Origin: Bacteroidales bacterium
GTDB taxonomy: Bacteria > Bacteroidota > Bacteroidia > Bacteroidales > UBA4417
Length of the DNA stretch: 64,000 nt
Reading direction: 5' to 3'
Assembly: GCA_030654075.1 (NCBI GenBank)
Contig: JAURYB010000073.1
Location: forward strand, 58,291 to 122,290
A model generated the notes under the pieces. The model was not told where the DNA came from and searched no databases. It saw only the letters and a list, made by a program, of their open reading frames with translations. Numbering within the stretch: the stretch's first letter is position 1; each line of letters starts with the position of its first letter. Shown piece by piece: positions 35,925-44,319 of the stretch. The translations under genes and the position numbers were made by a program.

Positions 35925-36989
35925 ATGAAAAAGTCTTCGCTTTTAGTGCATTTGTTATGTATTGCCGGTTTGACCTCTTTTGGACAAGCAAATCCTGATA
36001 GTCAGAAACCATCCTTGCAATGGTCGAAATACGATTTTGTGCCCGGTACTGAGATTATTTTTGAGGATGATTTTAGCGGTGAAAAGAATGGTGAATTCCC
36101 TTCGCGATGGGATATGACCAAAGGGGTAATTGAAATGGCACAGTTCGGTGATGATATGGTTGTTTGTTTCCAGAAAACAAATGCCAATGTGCCCGAAGCA
36201 ATACTTCCCATGCTGAAAAACAGAACGCAGGATTATCTTCCCGATCAATTTACGGTAGAGTTTGATGTCTATTTCTATGATAAGAAACCCGACAACCGCA
36301 CCTATTTTCTTTTTCTTTATGATGTAAAAAACCAGGTGAAAATTATGTCGCCAGGCAAGCCAATTAAAATTACCTTTAATAGGTTGGAATACAATCAGAT
36401 GGGCGATACATACCCGGGGCAAAATGAATTGAAACCCATAGCCGGTTGGCGTCATGTGGCTATTTCGTTTAACGAAAGAGCACTAAAAGGATATCTCGAC
36501 GATACACGTTTGCTTAATATACCGAACTGCGATTTTAACCCAACAGGCATTATGCTGTCGGCACATAATACCAGTGGTACAACTAAACCTTTTATTAAAA
36601 ACGTACGCATTGCCAAAGGCGCAGTTCCTCTTTACGATAAATTCCTCACCAACGGCAAATTTGTAACCACCGGTATAAAGTTCGATGTAAACAAAGCCAC
36701 CATCAAAGCTGAATCCATAGGAACCATCAATTATGTGGTTAAAATGATGACCGACCACCCTGAACTTAAATTCTCCGTCGAAGGCCATACCGACAGCGAC
36801 GGCGATGATGCTTCGAACCTTAAACTTTCGGAAGCCCGCGCAAAAGCCGTATTGGATCTGATGGTGAAACTGGGAATTGATAATTCGCGCCTCACCAGCA
36901 AAGGTTTGGGCGAAAGCAAACCTATGGCTGGCAATGATACTCCCGAAGGCAAAGCACAAAACCGCAGGGTTGAATTCGTAAAATTCTAA
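35925..36989 (+). CDS. OmpA-family outer-membrane protein
   Basis: This 354-residue exported protein (MKKSSLLVHLLCIAGLTSFGQ signal) has two parts. The first is a lectin-like jelly-roll region at about 45-230 (IIFEDDFSGEKNGEFPSRWD; GWRHVAISFNERALKGYLDD). The second is a C-terminal OmpA peptidoglycan-binding domain (FDVNKATIKAESIGTINYVV, FSVEGHTDSDGDD, LSEARAKAVLDLMV, NRRVEFVKF). It probably tethers a sugar- or protein-binding module to the cell wall. It starts an apparent operon with two secreted proteins of unknown function (12 and 17 bp gaps). Confidence 0.85.
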   Translation: MKKSSLLVHLLCIAGLTSFGQANPDSQKPSLQWSKYDFVPGTEIIFEDDFSGEKNGEFPSRWDMTKGVIEMAQFGDDMVVCFQKTNANVPEAILPMLKNRTQDYLPDQFTVEFDVYFYDKKPDNRTYFLFLYDVKNQVKIMSPGKPIKITFNRLEYNQMGDTYPGQNELKPIAGWRHVAISFNERALKGYLDDTRLLNIPNCDFNPTGIMLSAHNTSGTTKPFIKNVRIAKGAVPLYDKFLTNGKFVTTGIKFDVNKATIKAESIGTINYVVKMMTDHPELKFSVEGHTDSDGDDASNLKLSEARAKAVLDLMVKLGIDNSRLTSKGLGESKPMAGNDTPEGKAQNRRVEFVKF

Positions 36990-37001
36990 ATCCGGGATAC
37001 G

Positions 37002-38573
37002 ATGAGAAATCTTAAGATTGCATTATTCACCTTGTTTTTGGGGTTTGGTCAACTTTCCCTGTATTCACAAACCTATGTGCCGGTCGTAGAGTTTATGGAT
37101 AAATCTGCCCATATTTCGAGTGCAGGAGCAATGCCTGGCTGGGATATCGGGTTCAGGAGGAAATTTGATTCCGATTTCAAATACATGGTCAATCAACTTC
37201 AATCGGATCTGGCAAATGTGAAAATGGAAGGTGAAAGCGGTGGAAAAACTAATTTCGAAGTACAAATTTCGATAACATTAATGCATGACTGCAATCCATG
37301 CACGGGTGAAAACGCTGTTTCTGAAGAATCTTTTTTTGCCAGCTTAACAATTATCAACGCAAGCGGTAAAAGATTAATTCTCGATAAATTTTTTACTGAC
37401 AATACGCATCTGATTATAAATGGCGAACCCAATGTTCAGGAAACAATCGATCGCACCTGGAGCCAGTTTCAACTCACATTTCTAAAGGACGAACAACTAA
37501 GGGATATCATAAAGCGAATCACTGCGATTTCGGATGCCTCACTCATTTTCAAAGCTAAAAATCCTTCAGATAAATTGCCTATGAAAGCCGACGGTAAAAA
37601 GAAGGGTGCTTTGAAAATTACTAATCTGAAAACTGAAAAAGCAGATTATCCGGTGGGCGAAAATGCCAACAATCCACTCACTGAATTCGAGCTCTCGTGC
37701 AAAAACGGATTTCTGATTGACAAAAACGGTCAGGAAGTGAAAAAACTCACCTTTATAGGAAGCGATTTTGTAGAAAACCGCAATAATTTCGAATTCGATT
37801 ATGTGGTTTATAACTGCGATGAGCTTTGCGATAAGTACGACAATTTTACCCTTACACTGAAAAGCCAGAACGGGGTAAGCGTGAACAAAGAAATCAGAAC
37901 GTTAAAGGAAGAATTCGCCTGCTACGGCTACAGCCTTAGTTTGGATTATACGGAAACCACTCCGGTGTATGGTACAACACACATTACAGCTACCTGGAAT
38001 TGCGTAAAAATAGATTTCGGGAAACCGGGCGAAATGCCTGACACCCTTGCTATGGAGGCTTTAATGACAGGAAACGCAATTAACACCAGTGGCGATCCGT
38101 TAACTCCGCCTTTTGTTATTCCGTTGGAAACCGAAACCGGGCAGATACATGTTTCGGCTCCAATCATGAACAATTTACCGGCTCCATACACTTTTAGCTG
38201 TACCGGTGGAAATTATTCCGATTTTTCCGGAAGCTTTACCATCGAATTTGGAGAAGATTATCTAACCAATCCACCTGATTTGATTTTGGTTAAAACCAGC
38301 ACGCCGGCTGAAGCCTTATGCGGCGGAGTCGTGAAGCAAGGTGTTTACCTGGATTGGCAATTCGATATCTGGGCAACTTTGCCCGAATTAGGATACCATC
38401 AGATATTTCAGGTTGCAGCCACTTCATGCCCGGAGTTAGCTAACCATCCCAACAATGTTGATTCGCAGGTTCCCGAAAATGTAATCCCTTTGATGAAAGC
38501 AGGAAAGGCATTTTCATTCATCAAAACCAACAGCCTGGGTGCAACTTACACCATTACCGGAACTCCTCAATAA
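37002..38573 (+). CDS. Secreted protein of unknown function (523 aa)
   Basis: A signal peptide (MRNLKIALFTLFLGFGQLSLYSQ) is followed by a 500-residue beta-rich protein with about ten scattered cysteines (CNPC, CDELC, CYGYS, CSCTGG-like), consistent with disulfides outside the cytoplasm. The C-terminal third looks like one or two Ig-like sandwiches. No known domain is recognised. It lies 12 bp after the OmpA-family gene and 17 bp before another secreted unknown, so the three are likely made together at the cell envelope. Confidence 0.6.
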   Translation: MRNLKIALFTLFLGFGQLSLYSQTYVPVVEFMDKSAHISSAGAMPGWDIGFRRKFDSDFKYMVNQLQSDLANVKMEGESGGKTNFEVQISITLMHDCNPCTGENAVSEESFFASLTIINASGKRLILDKFFTDNTHLIINGEPNVQETIDRTWSQFQLTFLKDEQLRDIIKRITAISDASLIFKAKNPSDKLPMKADGKKKGALKITNLKTEKADYPVGENANNPLTEFELSCKNGFLIDKNGQEVKKLTFIGSDFVENRNNFEFDYVVYNCDELCDKYDNFTLTLKSQNGVSVNKEIRTLKEEFACYGYSLSLDYTETTPVYGTTHITATWNCVKIDFGKPGEMPDTLAMEALMTGNAINTSGDPLTPPFVIPLETETGQIHVSAPIMNNLPAPYTFSCTGGNYSDFSGSFTIEFGEDYLTNPPDLILVKTSTPAEALCGGVVKQGVYLDWQFDIWATLPELGYHQIFQVAATSCPELANHPNNVDSQVPENVIPLMKAGKAFSFIKTNSLGATYTITGTPQ

Positions 38574-38590
38574 CAAACAAATAACTAATT

Positions 38591-39349
38591 ATGAGACGAT
38601 TATATTTTGTAACAGCGATGTTTCTTTTCACATTAACAACATTTGCACAGGCAACTCTTACTGTTTCTTATCCCGATTTCGTAAGCTGGGCAAAACAGAT
38701 AAAAGTAAGCGGATACCCTTTCGTGGAAAGTGAGCAGGATGGAAGTGACTATTCTGCCATGTTCGGCAGCGGACCTGAAAAAGCACTTCAGCTGCGTGTG
38801 TATGATATTGCACGGTTCAGCGAGTATAAATCAGTTGCAAAACAAGCAGCGGTGTATAGCTGGAATGGCTATCAAACCGTGTATTATGAGTTTTCGGGAG
38901 TCACATTTTTGTCGCTTCAATTGCCTGAAGTTCAACTGGCCATTTTGTTCGGGATAAACGGGAAAGCAACAAAAGCCGCCATGGAAGATATTGCCGGTAA
39001 ATCAAATCTCAGGAATCTTAAACCGAACAATTCAGAAGCAGCCGGGGCGATGTCTTCGGGTGTGAAGTGGCCTGATGCAATACCGGCTGATCTGCGCCTC
39101 AGCAATGTGGTATCCATCGAATCATTGGGTTCCGACGGAACGTATAAAGATGTGATTCAGGTGAAAGCAACTATGAACCCGGCTCTGATAACATCGGTGC
39201 AAAATATCCTGAAAAAATACAATGGGGAACTCACATTAACTTCAACCGTGAACCTTGATTTTATATGTGCGGAAGCTGAATCCCTGGCGCAATTACAGCA
39301 GGACTTTAAGCCAGGTGTTCTGGTAACCTTCATGTATTATATTAAATAA
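38591..39349 (+). CDS. Secreted protein of unknown function (252 aa)
   Basis: A 252-residue protein with a signal peptide (MRRLYFVTAMFLFTLTTFAQA), no lipobox and no recognised domain. The last gene of the OmpA-family operon. The C-terminal half has alternating charged helices and strands (LRLSNVVSIESLGSDGTYKD, STVNLDFICAEAESLAQL). A periplasmic or envelope partner of the upstream OmpA protein is the simplest guess from position alone. Confidence 0.55.
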   Translation: MRRLYFVTAMFLFTLTTFAQATLTVSYPDFVSWAKQIKVSGYPFVESEQDGSDYSAMFGSGPEKALQLRVYDIARFSEYKSVAKQAAVYSWNGYQTVYYEFSGVTFLSLQLPEVQLAILFGINGKATKAAMEDIAGKSNLRNLKPNNSEAAGAMSSGVKWPDAIPADLRLSNVVSIESLGSDGTYKDVIQVKATMNPALITSVQNILKKYNGELTLTSTVNLDFICAEAESLAQLQQDFKPGVLVTFMYYIK

Positions 39350-39474
39350 TAGCAGAAGTATAAATTCCTTGCCGACAGGTAATTACCAGAGTTTGAAACC
39401 CATTTTTATAATCCGGACAGATAATATTTTTCACCATCTGTGTTTCTTTTTTTATTTATATATGTCAGATTTAT

Positions 39475-39482
39475 TATATTTG
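39475..39482 (+). promoter_or_regulatory. -7 box (TATATTTG) of the acetate transporter gene
   Basis: TATATTTG matches TAnnTTTG and lies 25 bases before the ATG at 39508. The region upstream is very T-rich without a clear TTTG at the -33 spacing. Confidence 0.5.
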
Positions 39483-39507
39483 ACAGGTACAACTAATAAA
39501 TAACCAC

Positions 39508-40068
39508 ATGACAGAAAAGAAAAACGGAAATCCGGCTGTGGTCGGGCTGGCAGGTTTTGGTATGACAACCCTGCTATTGCAATTTCATAACATTGGCCTT
39601 ATGGGCCTTGGACCGGTGGTTGCCATGGGGTTTATTTTTGGTGGCTTGGCACAGATGATAGCCGGGTTCCAGGAGCAGAAAATGGGAAATAACTTTGGTT
39701 ACAGCGCTTTTGTGGCGTATGGTTCCTTCTGGATCGGGCTGGGAATTATCTGGATGTTAAATGCATTTAAAATTTATGAAGCCTCAAAAACTGATGTAGG
39801 CTTTTATTTGGTTGCATGGACACTTTACACAGCCGTAATGTTTGTAGCTTCATTACGCGTTCATAAAGCAATGGTGGTTACTTTCGGAACATTACTGCTT
39901 GGCTTCATCCTGCTGGATATTGGCCACTTCGGCGATCCTGTTTTTAATGTTATTGCCGGTTACGAACTGATAGTCTGTGCGGGTGCAGCCTGGTATATGA
40001 TGGCAGGGATTATCATCAATGATCTGGCCGGGAAAACTGTGTTAAGTATGGGGAAACCTTTGCTGTAA
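39508..40068 (+). CDS. satP: Acetate/succinate transporter, GPR1/FUN34/YaaH (SatP) family
   Basis: This 186-residue membrane protein has six predicted helices. The family signature NPAVVGLAGFGMTTLLL lies at the N-terminus, GFIFGGLAQMIAGFQEQKMGNNFGYSAFVAYGSFW in the second and third helices, and GAAWYMMAG near the C-terminus. SatP-type proteins form channels or proton symporters for acetate and succinate, common end products of Bacteroidales fermentation. It is a single gene, followed by an unusual cluster of hairpins. Confidence 0.88.
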   Translation: MTEKKNGNPAVVGLAGFGMTTLLLQFHNIGLMGLGPVVAMGFIFGGLAQMIAGFQEQKMGNNFGYSAFVAYGSFWIGLGIIWMLNAFKIYEASKTDVGFYLVAWTLYTAVMFVASLRVHKAMVVTFGTLLLGFILLDIGHFGDPVFNVIAGYELIVCAGAAWYMMAGIIINDLAGKTVLSMGKPLL

Positions 40069-40134
40069 CAGAATATATTTCAGAAAACTAAGGCTGTTTA
40101 GTATCTGCTGACAAATATTTATTATACTTGCTTT

Positions 40135-40303
40135 TTATTCACGGGGTGACTCCAGGTCACCCCGTGAATAAATCCCGCGAATTTGCTTTCTTAGTCGGGG
40201 CGCGACTTTGAGTCGCACTCCGACTAAAAAGCGCGGGAAGTGGCATTCCGACTTGCCGTGTGAATTTTAGTCAGGGCTTCACTCAAAGTGAAACCCTGAC
40301 TAA
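40135..40303. repeat. Three consecutive 37-nt hairpins (16-bp stem, 5-nt loop)
   Basis: H1 at 40135-40171 has a perfect 16-bp stem (TTATTCACGGGGTGAC) and loop TCCAG. H2 at 40191-40227 has stem TTAGTCGGGGCGCGAC with two mismatches and loop TTTGA. H3 at 40267-40303 has stem TTAGTCAGGGCTTCAC with one mismatch and loop TCAAA. All three share length, loop size and the outer TTA(T/G)TC. H2 is also enclosed by TCCCGCG/CGCGGGA (40173-40179, 40232-40238). H1 lies 66 bp after satP and could end its transcript; the others need another explanation. Confidence 0.85.
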
Positions 40304-40324
40304 GCTGGCTTGTTAAAATTGGCG

Positions 40325-40520
40325 CATTCTATATTCCGGTGCTCTGCACCTTAACTCACGCGCATTATCGCCAGCCTACAGATATTGCGCCACGCTGTGG
40401 CTTTGCTGTGGCTTCAAATAATCGCCATGGATGCAATAAATAAAGGTGCAGCACACCGCAATATTTGTAGGAATAAGTGGATAATAACATGCAAGGTGCA
40501 GCGCACCGCAATCGCTAATG
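40325..40520. repeat. Four 26-nt hairpin-tail units at ~50-bp pitch (REP-like)
   Basis: Each unit is a 5-bp stem, 3-nt loop and 13-nt tail, preceded by AA. Reverse-strand units: 40325-40350 (stem GGTGC/GCACC, loop AGA, tail GGAATATAGAATG) and 40376-40401 (stem GCCAC/GTGGC, loop AGC, tail GCAATATCTGTAG). Forward units: 40445-40470 (GGTGC/ACACC, loop AGC, tail GCAATATTTGTAG) and 40495-40520 (GGTGC/GCACC, loop AGC, tail GCAATCGCTAATG). Starts are spaced 51 and 50 bp, and the two pairs face each other, tails outward. Stems differ yet stay paired in three of four. No transposase of the RAYT type is in the window. Confidence 0.8.
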
Positions 40521-40628
40521 CACGAGTTTTTTACACATATTGTTCATTTTCCTTGCATTTGATAGATGCCTGTTACATCTTATTATGTTGATTAAATGAT
40601 TGATATGCGTTTTTCAGCAGGCCATACT

Positions 40629-41840
40629 TTAATTTTCTGTAATCCATTTCCATGCCGGGATAAGTTTTATGAGTTTTTCATCCTTTGTCAGTTTGTCCTC
40701 CTGGTTAAAAGTAATAATAAATCCTTCCAGTAAGCCAAGTTGCTCCATTGCTTCAAATAATCCTTCTGTTTCACGCTTTTCATTTGTTGAGTTTACTTCC
40801 CAGCATACCTGTAAGGCTGAAATGGAGTTGTCTTTGCCTCTGTATATGAAATCGCATTCCCGTTTCCCTTTAAAATACCAAACCTCGTTACCCCGGCGCC
40901 GCAACTCAAGAAATACAGTATTTTCCAGAAGCCGGCCATTATCAGGCGAAACTGAAGCAGAATAGAAATGAACTAATCCCTGGTCTATAGCATATACTTT
41001 TCGGGCATTTCTGGCTTGTACTTTTAGCGAGGAATGGTACATCGGGACAAGGAATAGTAAATATGCGTCAGTAAGATAATGTAAGAAATCCATTGCAGAT
41101 GTGGCAGAACCTAATTCAAAGGTATTCCTTATGTTGTTGAAGGACACTTCCTTACTGACATTGCTGAGTAAAAACCGTACTATTTTACTATACGCTTCCT
41201 GGTTCCGCAGATTGTACCGTGAGAATATGTCGCGATACAAAATATCGGTAACTAATGTAGAAAGCATTTCCTCTTTACCGATTTGCAGATAACCAGGGAA
41301 TCCGCCATGGGTCAGAAAAGAAATAAAAGATTCCTGACCCTTGGAAGCACCGGTAAAACTCAAATATTCAGAATAGGAAAAGGGGAACATTTCGAAGTCA
41401 AGATGCCTGCCTGTAAGTTTAGTCCCAAGCTCGCGACTCAGCAGCCGGGCATTCGATCCTGTGATAAGAACAGTTTTTTTTCGATCAACCGCATCCCGCA
41501 CATATCGTTCCCAGCCTTCCACATTCTGAATTTCATCGAAGAAAATCATCTGGTTATTTCCATTCAGATTTTCAAATATCTCTTCCAATAATAGAAAATC
41601 ACTTAGTTGAAATTCAACAGAACGGCTATCTTCAAAGTTGAAATAATTCAGCGAGTTTTGCCTGCGCATAATCTGTTTCAGAAATGTGCTTTTCCCTGCC
41701 CTTCGCACCCCGGTTATAATATACACAAACGGTGGAAGCGAAAGAAAACGGTCATATTGTTCCCGCTCAATCTCTTTATTCCCGGGAGCAAGCCACTCTT
41801 GTTGCGACTCAACAATTGATTTCAGAACATCCTTTAACAT
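40629..41840 (-). CDS. AAA+ ATPase with DUF4143-type C-terminus
   Basis: With the ATG at 41840 (MLKDVLKSIVESQQEWL) the protein has 403 residues. It has a P-loop (GVRRAGKSTFLKQIM), a Walker B motif (MIFFDEIQNVEGW), sensor-like VLITGSNARLLSRELG, then the DUF4143 region with LSFNNIRNTFELGSATSAMDFLHYL. A nuclease-like C-terminal patch follows: EVWYFKGKRECDFIYRGKDNSISALQVCWE, where E-x(n)-D-x(n)-Q-x-C resembles a PD-(D/E)xK arrangement. Such genes are abundant, often mobile, and of unsettled role. It lies between the hairpin cluster and the FKBP gene. Confidence 0.85.
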   Translation of the reverse strand: MLKDVLKSIVESQQEWLAPGNKEIEREQYDRFLSLPPFVYIITGVRRAGKSTFLKQIMRRQNSLNYFNFEDSRSVEFQLSDFLLLEEIFENLNGNNQMIFFDEIQNVEGWERYVRDAVDRKKTVLITGSNARLLSRELGTKLTGRHLDFEMFPFSYSEYLSFTGASKGQESFISFLTHGGFPGYLQIGKEEMLSTLVTDILYRDIFSRYNLRNQEAYSKIVRFLLSNVSKEVSFNNIRNTFELGSATSAMDFLHYLTDAYLLFLVPMYHSSLKVQARNARKVYAIDQGLVHFYSASVSPDNGRLLENTVFLELRRRGNEVWYFKGKRECDFIYRGKDNSISALQVCWEVNSTNEKRETEGLFEAMEQLGLLEGFIITFNQEDKLTKDEKLIKLIPAWKWITEN

Positions 41841-41980
41841 CTTAATAGTATATTTTACATTACAAATATACAACATATTCCATTAACAAAGTAAATTATC
41901 TTACGTTAATAATGTATGATATTAAGAAGATAAGAAAATCAAGGGTAGCAGCTATCTTTTGATTTCGTAAATCCGCACAA

Positions 41981-42014
41981 AAAAACCGCCTGAAGTATTA
42001 TCCCGGCGGTTTTT
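41981..42014 (-). terminator. Rho-independent terminator after the FKBP gene
   Basis: AAAAACCGCC (41981-41990) pairs perfectly with GGCGGTTTTT (42005-42014) around a 14-nt loop; T-runs on both strands make it usable in either direction. It lies 19 bp past the stop of the FKBP gene. Confidence 0.8.
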
Positions 42015-42032
42015 GTTTAATTTATGTTGTAA

Positions 42033-42617
42033 TTACATAATCTCCAGCAATTCCACTTCAAATATCAATGTGGCATGTGGTCCGATAACTTTTCCGGCTC
42101 CCTGTGCTCCGTAAGCCAGGTTTGATGGGATAAAAAATTTGTATTTTGCGCCTTTCGACATAAGCTGCAACCCTTCAACCCAACCTGAAATAACCTGGGT
42201 TACGCCAAATGTTGCCGGTTCGCCACGGCTAACTGAGCTGTCGAAAACGGTTCCGTCAATCAGAGTTCCTGTGTAATGCACTTTAACCTGGTTTTTTGCT
42301 GTAGCTTTTACGCCGGTTCCTTCATTGATAACCAAATATTGAAGGCCGCTTGGCAATTCGATTACACCTGGTTCTTTTTTATTATCCGCCAGGAATGAGT
42401 TTCCATGTTCGCTGTTTTTTACTTCTGCCTGTTTCTGCATACCTTCGAAAAATTCGTTCAATATACGGTTCACCTCATCGGGCGACATGCTGATTTCCTC
42501 GTTATTTAAAATAGCATTCAGTCCTTTTGTGAAATGCTCAATATCAAGTGCTTCAACACCTGAATTTTTTAAATTGCTTGCAATACTTAAGCCTAATGCG
42601 TAACTGATGTCTTTCAT
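42033..42617 (-). CDS. FKBP-type peptidyl-prolyl cis-trans isomerase
   Basis: From the ATG at 42617 (MKDISYALGLSIASNL) the protein has 194 residues. It has an N-terminal dimerisation-type helical region of the FkpA/Mip kind (to about 85) and a C-terminal FKBP domain: VKVHYTGTLIDGTVFDSS, GVTQVISGWVEGLQLMSKGAKYKFFIPSNLAYG, LIFEVELLEI. No signal peptide is visible, so it should act in the cytoplasm as a folding helper. A -7 box and a long heptamer array lie directly upstream, and a strong terminator downstream. Confidence 0.92.
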   Translation of the reverse strand: MKDISYALGLSIASNLKNSGVEALDIEHFTKGLNAILNNEEISMSPDEVNRILNEFFEGMQKQAEVKNSEHGNSFLADNKKEPGVIELPSGLQYLVINEGTGVKATAKNQVKVHYTGTLIDGTVFDSSVSRGEPATFGVTQVISGWVEGLQLMSKGAKYKFFIPSNLAYGAQGAGKVIGPHATLIFEVELLEIM

Positions 42618-42641
42618 AGAGTGTTTTATCTTTTGGGGCTG

Positions 42642-42649
42642 CAAAGGTA
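42642..42649 (-). promoter_or_regulatory. -7 box (TACCTTTG) of the FKBP gene
   Basis: Reading the minus strand, TACCTTTG matches TAnnTTTG 25 bases before the ATG at 42617. The heptamer array begins at 42653, only three bases further upstream, so the -33 position of this promoter lies inside the array. Confidence 0.6.
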
Positions 42650-42652
42650 GAG

Positions 42653-42890
42653 ATTTTTGATTTACGATTTACGATTTACGATTTACGATTTACGATTTAC
42701 GAATAACGATTTCCGAATAACGAATAACGAATAACGATTTCCGAATAACGATTTCTGAATAACGATTTCCGAATAACGATTTCCGATTTCCGAATAACGA
42801 ATAACGATTTCCGAATAACGATTTCCGAATAACGATTTCCGAATAACGATTTACGAATAACGATTTACGAATAACGATTTCCGATTTATG
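42653..42890. repeat. Heptamer array, 34 units of ATTTACG/AATAACG/ATTTCCG
   Basis: Thirty-four 7-bp units stay in exact phase for 238 bp. ATTTTTG is followed by five ATTTACG, then AATAACG alternating with ATTTCCG (rarely ATTTCTG or ATTTACG), ending ATTTCCG, ATTTATG. Positions 1 and 7 are nearly invariant (A and G), and only positions 2, 4 and 5 vary with any frequency. It fills most of the divergent region between the FKBP gene and the LVIVD operon and directly abuts the FKBP -7 box. There are no spacers, so it is not CRISPR. Confidence 0.95.
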
Positions 42891-43042
42891 AATGACCTTT
42901 TACTATTGAATAATCCACATTCGTACTTCGTACCTCGTCAATCGTAAATTTATTTCTTTACGCACATCAGGGTAAAATAGCACTCATGTGTATAATATAT
43001 GTGGACCATTATAATCAACGTTGAATTTTAGATAGTATAATC

Positions 43043-43555
43043 ATGAAAAAACCTATTAGAGCTCTGCTTTTTACAATTGCATGTGTTGCAACCGGCATGT
43101 TGCTTTCCAGTTCCGAGCCGGTATATTACGGCCAATATACTCCCGTTTTCATGGCTAGGACAGTCATGGAAAATGCAATAAAGATTGAAGCAGCACAACC
43201 ACTTCGGGCTACAGGTAAAATATACATTTACGGGCAGTATATCCTGGTAAATGAGAAATATAAAGGTATACATGTAATTGATAACAGCGATCCGGCTACA
43301 CCGGAAAACATGGCTTTCCTGCATATCGACGGGTGCATTGATATGGCCATGAAGAACAATGTGCTATACGCTGACAATGCCATCGACCTGATTGCGCTAA
43401 AAACCACCGACAATTTCTCAAGCGTTCAGGTGACAGAAAGAATCAAAAACATTTTCCCCGAAACCGAGTCGCCCGATAGATACTGGTCATCCTATTATGT
43501 TAATCAGTTCAGACCAAAAGGTGCAATACTTGTAGCCTGGAAAAAGAAGAGCTAA
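43043..43555 (+). CDS. Exported LVIVD-repeat protein (170 aa)
   Basis: A signal-type N-terminus (MKKPIRALLFTIACVATGMLL) is followed by one and a half LVIVD beta-propeller repeats: IYIYGQYILVNEKYKGIHVIDNSDPATPENMAFLHIDGCIDMAMKN and NVLYADNAIDLIALKT. LVIVD repeats usually occur in sets that close a propeller, so this protein is short and may pair with the next gene's product, 12 bp downstream. The ligand is unknown. First gene of a three-gene operon. Confidence 0.7.
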   Translation: MKKPIRALLFTIACVATGMLLSSSEPVYYGQYTPVFMARTVMENAIKIEAAQPLRATGKIYIYGQYILVNEKYKGIHVIDNSDPATPENMAFLHIDGCIDMAMKNNVLYADNAIDLIALKTTDNFSSVQVTERIKNIFPETESPDRYWSSYYVNQFRPKGAILVAWKKKS

Positions 43556-43567
43556 AAACCTGTAACT

Positions 43568-44317
43568 ATGAATAAGATCATAAAATATTTCATTTTCGCT
43601 GTCATCCCTTTTGTGTTATCAGCCTGCGCCATGAGCGAGAAAAACGATATGGGTGGAGATGTTTCATCAGGCAAAGGAGGCTCGCTGGCGCGGTTTACCA
43701 TTTCGGGCAACTATTTGTATACGGTTGACCAATCGTCGCTTCATACTATAAGCCTTTCCGATATAGAACACCCCAAAAAAGTAGCCGATAAATCACTGGG
43801 GATTTATACCGAAACGATTTATCCTTATCAGAATGCGTTGTTGCTTGGAACCGAAACAGGCATGTTCGTTTTCGACCTGAGCAATCCGGCAAGCCCGCAG
43901 CAACTTACATATTTTCAGCACATTCGCTCGTGCGACCCTGTTGTGGCGCAGGATAATTATGCCTATGTTACCCTGAACACCGGTAACCAGCGATGTTTCA
44001 ATGGGACTAATGAATTGCAGATCCTGGATATTAAAAATCTGAATTCACCGCAACTGATAAAAACTATAAGTCTGACCAAGCCGCTGGGACTTGATATCGA
44101 TAACGATACACTTTATGTTTGTGATCAGGGTCTGAAGGTCTTTAATTTAGCCAGCAAACAAAATCCGGTTCAGGTCAGTTACTTTAGTGATATCGATGCA
44201 CAGGATGTAATTCATCAGCCAGGCCGGGTTATTGTAATCGGAACCGATGGGCTGCATCAGTACAAACAAACAGCAGGTGGATTGCAAAAAATCAGTACTA
44301 TTCCAATACAGCTTTAA
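43568..44317 (+). CDS. LVIVD-repeat lipoprotein
   Basis: This 249-residue lipoprotein (FVLSACAMSEK) has four to five LVIVD-type blades: LYTVDQSSLHTISLSDIEHPKKV, GMFVFDLSNPASPQQLTYF, NELQILDIKNLNSPQLIKTI, LKVFNLASKQNPVQVSYF. Such proteins form beta-propellers at the cell surface, probably binding other macromolecules; no enzyme motif is visible. Stop and next start are separated by 2 bp, so the following gene is coupled. Confidence 0.75.
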   Translation: MNKIIKYFIFAVIPFVLSACAMSEKNDMGGDVSSGKGGSLARFTISGNYLYTVDQSSLHTISLSDIEHPKKVADKSLGIYTETIYPYQNALLLGTETGMFVFDLSNPASPQQLTYFQHIRSCDPVVAQDNYAYVTLNTGNQRCFNGTNELQILDIKNLNSPQLIKTISLTKPLGLDIDNDTLYVCDQGLKVFNLASKQNPVQVSYFSDIDAQDVIHQPGRVIVIGTDGLHQYKQTAGGLQKISTIPIQL

Positions 44318-44319
44318 TT

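Noticed and set aside
40629..41840. Defence-system ATPase
   Set aside because: The DUF4143-type ATPase stands alone with no nuclease, methylase or toxin partner, so a defence role is not supported.
42653..42890. CRISPR array
   Set aside because: Units are 7 bp, contiguous and without spacers; no cas genes are nearby.
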